Shown: in pieces, positions 9,696 to 15,657 of the stretch | Layout: the number at the start of each line of letters is the position of its first letter | Numbering within the stretch: the first letter of the stretch is position 1 | From: Chryseobacterium artocarpi | GTDB taxonomy: Bacteria > Bacteroidota > Bacteroidia > Flavobacteriales > Weeksellaceae | Length of the DNA: 64,000 nt | Reading direction: 5' to 3' | Assembly: GCF_001684975.1 (NCBI RefSeq) | Contig: NZ_MAYH01000002.1 | Location: 1 to 64,000 of the forward strand | Translations under genes and position numbers: made by a program | The notes under the pieces: generated by a model | Told to the model about the DNA's origin: nothing | What the model saw: the letters and a program-made list of their open reading frames with translations, nothing else | The model's database searches: none

Positions 9696-10499
9696 TTAAG
9701 GATATTTAATTGCATCTGATAATTCTATCGGATTGTTGTGTTTTTTAAGGGAAGATTGAAGATTTTTTGTCATTTCTCTAAAATCAGGCTGAATCTCATT
9801 TCCCTTTTCATCTTTAAATTTAGCTTTTATATTTCCCGACTTCATTTCTCTGAACGGATCGTTATAATAATCTATTAATATTTTCTTCAGGTTATTGTAA
9901 GAAACTTCAAGAGGTTTCGGATTTATATTTTCCAATTCCATTTTATGGAAAGTTTTTTTGAGACCTGAAAATGCAAATTCATAGGAACCGCGAGTATCTT
10001 TCATATACACAATTAATCCTGGTAGTCCTTTAAAAACATAAGGTCCTTCCTGAACCGGAATCTCCTGAGTAAACCAAGCCTCCCAGGTTCTTCCTTTATA
10101 ATTGAGCGTTGCTTTTTGGCATTTATAGCCATATTTTTCCGCTACTTCTTTCTCTATTTTCCAGTCAAATTTCGGTTGAGTTGTAAGTTTATAAGTATCT
10201 CTAAATATAAAATAATACTGGGAAGCGGTATTTTGACCTTTCTTTATAACATAAAAATCCGGATCACCCATAGCGAAGCCAGTAAATCCAGTACTTCTTA
10301 AAGAATCTAAACTGTATTGTTTTTCAGTAAGAAACTTCGATCCTTCATTCTGAATAAGGAGAACCATTTTCTTAGTAACATTTTCTGAACTTAGGGAGTC
10401 TTCTTTATAGACCAGATTGTAATCTATTCTCATATCCTGTGAATACAAGCTATGAAAAACAAAAAGGAGGATACTTACTATTAATATTCTATTGCGCAT
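9696..10499 (-). CDS. GLPGLI family secreted protein
   Basis: This is a member of the Bacteroidota-specific GLPGLI family, named for a motif that is intact here at residues 158-163. A signal peptide covers about residues 1-20 (ending SLYS-Q). The rest is a soluble, probably periplasmic or surface, protein of 267 residues with an aromatic-rich segment (GYKCQKATLNYKGRTWEAW) before the motif. The biochemical function of the family is unknown, but its members are often encoded near peptide-maturation genes. Here it lies 11 bases after the thioredoxin gene and is the last gene of the RiPP island, so it is probably co-expressed with it. Confidence 0.85.
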   Translation of the reverse strand: MRNRILIVSILLFVFHSLYSQDMRIDYNLVYKEDSLSSENVTKKMVLLIQNEGSKFLTEKQYSLDSLRSTGFTGFAMGDPDFYVIKKGQNTASQYYFIFRDTYKLTTQPKFDWKIEKEVAEKYGYKCQKATLNYKGRTWEAWFTQEIPVQEGPYVFKGLPGLIVYMKDTRGSYEFAFSGLKKTFHKMELENINPKPLEVSYNNLKKILIDYYNDPFREMKSGNIKAKFKDEKGNEIQPDFREMTKNLQSSLKKHNNPIELSDAIKYP

Positions 10500-10510
10500 G
10501 GTGTCTTAGT

Positions 10511-11173
10511 TTATTCGTTATTTTCTATTATTCCTTCTATATGATAATACAGGTCTTCTTTCTCAAATTCGGGAGGATAAATATACTCATTAATAAAAAC
10601 GGAAGGTGTAGAGATAATATTATTCATGGAAAACCATGTATTCAAAGATGTGATTGTATCATCATTCTTATTAGAGAGATGTTGTTTTTTATCTTTCCAT
10701 GGTTTAAGGTTTTTATTTTCAAACCAGAAATTGAATGCTTTCATAAACTCTTCGGATCCATCTGATAAATATAAATTTTGAAGAATATATAAAGGTTCAT
10801 TTTTGTCTTCAACAGGATGCTTTTTAAAAAAAATATTTATTCTGATTTCTTCTTCATAAGCAAAGAGTATCTTATTGATTGTTTCGCATATATCTTTGCA
10901 CATTTCGCAGTAAAGGCTTGTAAATATCGTCAATTCCTGTTCACTGTTTCTATTCCCAAGTACAATCACAGCTTCAGGTAATTCTTTTTTTTCCTCCGTA
11001 TGTAAAGTATTAATAAAAAGGTTATAGTTTCTGGCAACTCTGTTTTTTCTTATCAGCTGATCTTTGATGTGTTCATTTTGTTTTAAATAAGCTCTAATCC
11101 TTAGCCACAAAATAAGGATTAACAAATAAAAAACGGCATATAAAACCAAAGGTATAATGGGTATTACATTCAT
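10511..11173 (-). CDS. Membrane-anchored thioredoxin-fold protein
   Basis: A single N-terminal membrane helix (about residues 5-26) is followed by a DsbA/thioredoxin-like domain facing the periplasm. The redox motif is C89-E-M-C92 in FTSLYCEMCKD, and the cis-proline signature is near STPSVFINEY. The gene begins 1 base after the VKOR gene, so the pair should be one oxidative module: VKOR draws electrons from the thioredoxin, which oxidises a substrate. The layout copies the C-terminal half of the fused protein at 24400-25908, including the closing pattern of an Asn/Glu-Tyr-x-Tyr-Pro segment and an acidic tail. The likely substrate is the two-cysteine peptide of this island; that is inference. 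Confidence 0.8.
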   Translation of the reverse strand: MNVIPIIPLVLYAVFYLLILILWLRIRAYLKQNEHIKDQLIRKNRVARNYNLFINTLHTEEKKELPEAVIVLGNRNSEQELTIFTSLYCEMCKDICETINKILFAYEEEIRINIFFKKHPVEDKNEPLYILQNLYLSDGSEEFMKAFNFWFENKNLKPWKDKKQHLSNKNDDTITSLNTWFSMNNIISTPSVFINEYIYPPEFEKEDLYYHIEGIIENNE

Positions 11174-11174
11174 A

Positions 11175-12032
11175 TCACATCAATAAAATATATGTTTGTA
11201 AAAGTAAAACAAGGATAATCCCAATGCATAAAGGACATATTTTTTTGATCCTGAATATCTGATAAAACAGTGAATATGCTATGACAGGAAAAATGACAAT
11301 CAATAAAATTTTCTGTATCATGATTAAAGCTCCGTCATTGTGGCTTGCTTGCATAAGTAATAAGCTAATGATATTCGAAAAGAAATAAACTAAACTGAAA
11401 TCTCCGAAATTTGAGACAAAATTTTTATTTTTCGTATCGTTGATGAGTGAGCAATCTGTATAATTCCCCGAGCAGACCTTGTTTACAATATGATTTTCTA
11501 TTCCAAATATTTTCCTTAGCGAAAGCACAGACAGAAAAAATCCACATAACGATAAAAGCAGATAGATAAAAGAAAAATGATTTATCTGGTAAGCTGCAAA
11601 GATCAATAACATCAGAAAAAGACCTACAATTACCCAGAGAATATGTTTGTTATTACGTGTCGTTTGAGGCTTGGAAAGTGTTTCATCGATTAAAATGACA
11701 ATATTATTCCACTTTGAAAGGAACTCATTTTCATTCAATTTATGTTTTCCGTTGATGAGATATCCTGTATTTATTTTCTCCACAATAACTAATTCCGACT
11801 GGTTATCTTTAAGCTCAACATATGCTAAAAAGTCATCGGGTAGCTCATGTACTTCTGAGTTTTCAATTTCTATTGCGTAATTATAGATGTAATTTACATT
11901 GAGTGCGCTTATGATAGACATCAGACTTGGAAAAGCAGGATGCGACTGAATTTGGGAGGTAAATGTTTTTCTTTCTAAAAAAATATCTTTTTTCTTCAGG
12001 TATTTCAAGATATTGTCTATACTTTCAGCCAT
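11175..12032 (-). CDS. VKOR family oxidase with C39-like N-terminus
   Basis: Vitamin K epoxide reductase family membrane proteins pass electrons from a thioredoxin partner to quinone, driving disulfide formation. After about 125 soluble residues come four or five membrane helices, with the loop cysteine pair C187/C194 (CSGNYTDC) and the active-site motif C266-P-L-C269. The soluble start (QSHPAFPSLMSIISALNV, ELPDDFLAYV) resembles a C39 peptidase fold, but the position expected for the catalytic cysteine holds none, so it may bind rather than cut a leader peptide. It is the split counterpart of the N-terminal part of the 24400-25908 protein. The thioredoxin is encoded immediately downstream. 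Confidence 0.83.
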   Translation of the reverse strand: MAESIDNILKYLKKKDIFLERKTFTSQIQSHPAFPSLMSIISALNVNYIYNYAIEIENSEVHELPDDFLAYVELKDNQSELVIVEKINTGYLINGKHKLNENEFLSKWNNIVILIDETLSKPQTTRNNKHILWVIVGLFLMLLIFAAYQINHFSFIYLLLSLCGFFLSVLSLRKIFGIENHIVNKVCSGNYTDCSLINDTKNKNFVSNFGDFSLVYFFSNIISLLLMQASHNDGALIMIQKILLIVIFPVIAYSLFYQIFRIKKICPLCIGIILVLLLQTYILLM

Positions 12033-12045
12033 ACTATTTTACAGA

Positions 12046-12648
12046 TTATTGAAAGTCTACAGCATTTTTATCCCACAAACTCTGATTAAGATCAAAAAAC
12101 AAGTTATTGACTTCACGATGAAATTTTTTAAACTGAGGATCTTTTTCATCTGGGTTATTCAAATTAATAAACCTTATCACTCCCCCATTACTACATTTTC
12201 TATAAATATCAACAACATTAAACTTTCCGGAATCATAGGTATACAAAACACCATTACCTAAATCCACATCCAGCTTTCTATTATAATCCTGCACCACATT
12301 TTCCAATGTAACGTCTTTATAATAGAACCCCAGCAAATTATTATAGATACTCATATTGGTATACATAAACATAACCTGCTCACCGGAAGCTTTTCTTATA
12401 TTCGCTTTTAGAATATGATCTATATCTTTCGTTGTAAAGAAAACATACTTTTCATTTACTTTATTAAACTGGTAGTCTGAATAGGTGATAAACTGTATAT
12501 TTTCATCAGAAACTTTTATATGATGAAGACGATTGCCATCCTCATTATTTGATGCGGGAGAATGTTTTAAGTAATAATAATTTTTACAACTCTGCATTAA
12601 AAAACTTACACAAAGTAATCCTATTAGTCTTATCAGCTTTCTACTCAT
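12046..12648 (-). CDS. Lipoprotein of unknown function
   Basis: I do not recognise the family. The 200-residue protein begins with a lipoprotein signal (LLCVSFLMQSC, lipobox Cys at about residue 21), so it should be anchored in the periplasm or outer membrane. The mature part is hydrophilic and aromatic-rich with no motif I know. It sits 7 bases after the SPASM gene and 14 bases before the VKOR gene. A role in handling or exporting the modified peptide, or in self-protection of the producer, fits the context but is a guess. Confidence 0.7.
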   Translation of the reverse strand: MSRKLIRLIGLLCVSFLMQSCKNYYYLKHSPASNNEDGNRLHHIKVSDENIQFITYSDYQFNKVNEKYVFFTTKDIDHILKANIRKASGEQVMFMYTNMSIYNNLLGFYYKDVTLENVVQDYNRKLDVDLGNGVLYTYDSGKFNVVDIYRKCSNGGVIRFINLNNPDEKDPQFKKFHREVNNLFFDLNQSLWDKNAVDFQ

Positions 12649-12654
12649 TATTTT

Positions 12655-13653
12655 TTAGTTTAATTCGGCACTATATGGGTCATAATTACAGGCAACTGCA
12701 TAGCCATTATCACTTTTAAAGGGAACCTGAACTACCGTACAACAGAATTTGAATTCACAAGCATTACATGGAGCGATGTCTTCTTTTTTTATATTCCACA
12801 ATTCGGATAGCTTCTGAATGCTTTCTGTTTTTATTTTTTCAAACGAATCCGTTATATTTCCGTAGTTATTGGGATCAGTGATATTGAATTTAATTTTTCC
12901 CGATTCATCTACAAATATGGTTTTATACAATGACAAATTGTAGTTTCTGGCAATATTATAAGCCGTAGTATTGATTTCAACAGTATTAATATTAAATTTT
13001 GGTAAAAACATTCTGGCATCACTTACCGTTATAAAAAGACTGGTCACTTCGTTATTGACAAGCGCTTTTTCTTTAGGTGAGTTAAAGATATACAATGTTT
13101 TTAAACGATTATTGGTATATAGCTTTTTATCAATTTTCTGGTAAGGAATAGAGAATGATATATTGGTTACTCTTGTATACTCCAAAGCATCCAGGATTGT
13201 ATTAATTTCTTTCATACAATCTTTACGATCAATATGGATATGTAATCTTTTTACTCCTAATGCACTAATATTCTTTATCACAGTATCAAAATGATCTCTT
13301 ATAAAATCTGAGAGTATCAGTGTAACAAACTGTATGGTACATGTATCTTCATTAATGCTTTTAACAGACAGCTTTGGAAAAAAATCTTTATGAGAATAAA
13401 AAATAATTTCATTCTTTGCTAAATAATCCAGATACTTTCCAGCCATTTTATCTGCTTCAAATTCATGCAGAACAGAACTGATTTTCTTTTGATCAATATA
13501 TTCAAGGAAATCTATCATTGTATTGGGTACAAATTCTATTTCTTCTCTCTGAAGATCATAAATAGCACCTCTTTCTTCCCCTTTCACAGGGATACAGCAT
13601 GAAAATACGTGGATATATTTGTCTTTATTATTCTGTAGATATGTTAATTCCAT
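12655..13653 (-). CDS. gwsS: Grasp-with-spasm SPASM-domain peptide maturase
   Basis: This protein belongs to the grasp-with-spasm RiPP systems, which pair a SPASM-domain protein with an ATP-grasp maturase. The 332 residues carry a C-terminal cysteine cluster of SPASM type (C296, C299, C304, C305, C322, in PCNACEFKFCC and AVACNYDPY). The N-terminal half has a barrel-like pattern (HIHIDRKDC, NISFSIPY), but I find no CxxxCxxC cluster, so it should not perform standard radical SAM chemistry. My recollection is that this absence is a family trait. It overlaps the 66-residue gene upstream by 26 bases. It probably recognises or scaffolds the precursor peptide. Confidence 0.82.
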   Translation of the reverse strand: MELTYLQNNKDKYIHVFSCCIPVKGEERGAIYDLQREEIEFVPNTMIDFLEYIDQKKISSVLHEFEADKMAGKYLDYLAKNEIIFYSHKDFFPKLSVKSINEDTCTIQFVTLILSDFIRDHFDTVIKNISALGVKRLHIHIDRKDCMKEINTILDALEYTRVTNISFSIPYQKIDKKLYTNNRLKTLYIFNSPKEKALVNNEVTSLFITVSDARMFLPKFNINTVEINTTAYNIARNYNLSLYKTIFVDESGKIKFNITDPNNYGNITDSFEKIKTESIQKLSELWNIKKEDIAPCNACEFKFCCTVVQVPFKSDNGYAVACNYDPYSAELN

Positions 13654-13828
13654 CTTTATATATTCTTAAGCAATAGATTTCTGACTGATGAATATTAGTT
13701 TTAGCTAATCTAAACGGGCGGTCTCTTTTTATTTTACTGACCTCCATAGGTGCTATATGGGAGAAAATTACAGGAAGAAGTTCTTTCTTTTTTTCATATC
13801 CCAATTCTTTTAATAATGTTTTTTTCAT
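13628..13828 (-). CDS. Small protein between gwsG and gwsS, unrecognised
   Basis: The product is 66 residues, lysine-rich at the start and with no family I recognise. It is likely real. Its ATG overlaps the gwsG stop (ATGA, 13825-13828), a classic translational-coupling arrangement, and its 3' end overlaps the gwsS start by 26 bases, so it is sandwiched in the operon with no other room. It has no signal peptide or membrane helix. A small peptide-binding or chaperone role, like the RRE-type partners of other RiPP enzymes, is possible; a displaced N-terminal piece of GwsS is the alternative. Confidence 0.6.
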   Translation of the reverse strand: MKKTLLKELGYEKKKELLPVIFSHIAPMEVSKIKRDRPFRLAKTNIHQSEIYCLRIYKDGINISTE

Positions 13829-14790
13829 GTATTCATCGCTTTTAGATGGTTTGCTACTTTATAATGGAGATCATAATTACACGGTAATGAGGTCATTCTG
13901 AACTGACCTGAAGGATTTACTTCCAAAAAATAATAATCACCGTCTTTTCCTTTTATAATATCCAGTGAACCCGTATCAAGTCCGAGATTCTTCATCAGAC
14001 TACAGATCTTATCATCAATTTCTTCAGGTAATTCATAAGGAATCATCCTATTGGGCTTACTATAATTATAATGTCTATAATCTACACCCGTCTGTGCATC
14101 TCTCTGAGAAAAGATAGCCATTGGATAATTTTTACCATTCAGATGGAAAATTCTAAGTTCATATTCTTTCTCGATTTTCTCCTGAAATAAACTCGGGAAA
14201 AAACCTTTATAACGGGACATCGTTTTTGGCTTGACTTCCTTTGTTAAAAAGAAAAATATTTCATCTTTAACATTCACTACTGTTCCGTCCTTTATAGATT
14301 TAGTAATATATGATTCATTGAGATCCAAAGAATCAACAGTGTTCGTTATTGTTGTTTTGGGAATGCTTAATCCTAGCTTTTGAGAAGCGATCAGGGTACT
14401 GATTTTATTTATTTTTTTAATATTTGAATAATGATTAAGCCATTTTTTATCTTTTAAAAAATCAAAAAAAAGATCTAGCGTCGTTGTATATTCCAATTTC
14501 AGGTATTCCAACATTTCAATATTAGTTTCCCCTTGCAAATAGGGTTTGAATTTATCAAAAAATCCAAATTTTCTAAACCAGACACATTTAACAGATGACA
14601 GGTCTGTCTTTTCAAAATAATTACTTTCAACAAATAATTTAGGTTCCGGAGACAGCTCATAATGCATCTTTATATTACCATTGAACAAATCAAGATCATT
14701 TATTCTTAAGCACTTTTCACCCAAAACCGCCAAATGCTCCATAACGATGTTGGTATCATCATCATTGGGTGTTGATAAAATCAGAATCAT
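13825..14790 (-). CDS. gwsG: Grasp-with-spasm ATP-grasp peptide maturase
   Basis: This is an ATP-grasp ligase related to the microviridin/graspetide ligases, which join Ser/Thr or Lys side chains to Asp/Glu side chains of a precursor peptide at the cost of ATP. The 321-residue protein has a pre-ATP-grasp N-terminus with a VWFRKFGFF motif, a GFFPSLFQEKIEKEYELRIF segment typical of the family, and the metal-binding LDIIKGKDGDYYFLEVNPSG segment with Glu290 and Asn292. It lies about 90 bases after the precursor gene, separated by a hairpin. Its 3' end overlaps the 66-residue gene by 4 bases. Confidence 0.88.
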   Translation of the reverse strand: MILILSTPNDDDTNIVMEHLAVLGEKCLRINDLDLFNGNIKMHYELSPEPKLFVESNYFEKTDLSSVKCVWFRKFGFFDKFKPYLQGETNIEMLEYLKLEYTTTLDLFFDFLKDKKWLNHYSNIKKINKISTLIASQKLGLSIPKTTITNTVDSLDLNESYITKSIKDGTVVNVKDEIFFFLTKEVKPKTMSRYKGFFPSLFQEKIEKEYELRIFHLNGKNYPMAIFSQRDAQTGVDYRHYNYSKPNRMIPYELPEEIDDKICSLMKNLGLDTGSLDIIKGKDGDYYFLEVNPSGQFRMTSLPCNYDLHYKVANHLKAMNT

Positions 14791-14828
14791 ATTTTATAAA
14801 TTACCGAATACTATACATTAGATAAAGG

Positions 14829-14855
14829 AAGACTCTTTAAAATATAAAGAGTCTT
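14829..14855. terminator. Hairpin between precursor and gwsG
   Basis: GAAGACTCTTT and AAAGAGTCTTC form an 11-bp stem. The clear T-run follows on the plus strand, while leftward, in the direction of the genes, only CTTTAT follows. It may be a leaky attenuator that lets the precursor be made in excess over its enzymes, or a stem that protects the 3' end of the precursor transcript. Confidence 0.5.
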
Positions 14856-14882
14856 CAGTTTTTTTTAGATCAGAAGGGATAA

Positions 14883-15074
14883 CTAGTCACATCCATCATT
14901 AGTACCGCCTCCACCTTTTGTAATGGTAAGCGTTTCTAATACATGCGGATCATCCATTGAACCTGTTCCTCCACAAGGTCCAGCTAGTCCAGCTCCACCT
15001 CCTATTGCTTTTCCAGCCATAATGCTTTTCATGTTGCCTAATTTTTTCCCCTTAAGGTTTTCTAATTTTTTCAT
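14883..15074 (-). CDS. Grasp-with-spasm RiPP precursor peptide
   Basis: This 63-residue peptide is the probable substrate of GwsG/GwsS. The leader (about residues 1-26) is basic, KKLENLKGKKLGNM followed by KSIMAGKAIGG, and a double glycine at 25-26 suits cleavage by a C39 peptidase. The glycine-rich core has possible ester donors (T37, S39, T48, T50, T52, T58) and acceptors (D41, D42, E47, D60, D63), plus two cysteines, C34 and C62, close to each end of the core. The two cysteines could form a disulfide through the VKOR/thioredoxin pair in the same island. No exporter gene is in the island; the C39 transporter at 26229 is the nearest candidate. Confidence 0.85.
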   Translation of the reverse strand: MKKLENLKGKKLGNMKSIMAGKAIGGGAGLAGPCGGTGSMDDPHVLETLTITKGGGGTNDGCD

Positions 15075-15107
15075 GCGTTAAATTTTTAATTTGATTTTTA
15101 TGTCATT

Positions 15108-15119
15108 ATTGACGTCAAT
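15108..15119. promoter_or_regulatory. Palindrome ATTGACGTCAAT, candidate operator
   Basis: A perfect 12-bp palindrome lies in the divergent region between the precursor gene and the HTH regulator, 34 bases upstream of the precursor start codon. It overlaps the expected transcription start of a weak leftward promoter. It is a plausible binding site for the neighbouring XRE-family regulator. Confidence 0.45.
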
Positions 15120-15180
15120 GAAGATACAAACAAAAAAATCACCCATAAAAGAAATAATATGCATTTTTCCTGTATTTTTC

Positions 15181-15211
15181 TTGCAAATAATTCATAAAAT
15201 CTGCACATTTG
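15181..15211 (+). promoter_or_regulatory. Probable promoter of the HTH regulator
   Basis: TTG at 15181-15183 is followed after 20 bases by CACATTTG (15204-15211), one mismatch from TAnnTTTG. The start codon at 15228 would lie about 10 bases from the transcription start, giving a very short leader. Confidence 0.4.
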
Positions 15212-15227
15212 TATAAAACATCAAGAA

Positions 15228-15593
15228 ATGAAGGCGTATGAAAAGTTAAAAAACCTTAGAAGGCAAAAGGGATTATCCCAGTTACAAATGGGAAAGATTA
15301 TAGGTACAGATGCATCTAATTATTCAAGAAAAGAACGTGGAGAAGTGAAAATCTACGAGGATGAATGGGAAAAACTGGCAAAAGTTCTGGGAGTCTCTTC
15401 GGAAAGTATTAAAAATAACGAATTAAAACATTCTCAGCGATCGGAAAATGGTATTCAAGATAGTAATATCGCTTATTCCAAGATTCCCAACTTTATACTG
15501 GAAACTCAACATAAGTACATCGAAAGATTAGAAAGGGAAAACAAAAAACTTATAGAGGAAAATAATAAACTAAAAAATTCGGCAATAAATTAA
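15228..15593 (+). CDS. XRE-family helix-turn-helix regulator
   Basis: This is a 121-residue DNA-binding protein. Residues 5-60 form an HTH_3-type domain (LRRQKGLSQLQMGKIIGTDASNYSRKERGE, split over helices 1-4). A hydrophilic linker leads to a C-terminal coiled coil (YIERLERENKKLIEENNKL), suggesting a dimer. It is transcribed divergently from the RiPP precursor, so it is the likely local regulator of the island, perhaps through the palindrome at 15108. It shares a bidirectional terminator with maeB. Confidence 0.85.
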   Translation: MKAYEKLKNLRRQKGLSQLQMGKIIGTDASNYSRKERGEVKIYEDEWEKLAKVLGVSSESIKNNELKHSQRSENGIQDSNIAYSKIPNFILETQHKYIERLERENKKLIEENNKLKNSAIN

Positions 15594-15610
15594 CATCTTC
15601 TATTCAATAA

Positions 15611-15638
15611 AAAAAGCATCTTTTACAAGATGCTTTTT
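15611..15638. terminator. Bidirectional terminator between HTH gene and maeB
   Basis: AAAAAGCATCTT and AAGATGCTTTTT form a 12-bp stem around a short loop, with A- and T-runs on its sides that work in both directions. It serves the converging regulator and malic enzyme genes. Confidence 0.85.
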
Positions 15639-15657
15639 CATTATTATATCAATAGGT

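Noticed and set aside
10439..10765. 108-codon plus-strand ORF opposite the thioredoxin gene
   Set aside because: Antisense shadow of the real minus-strand genes; no family match.
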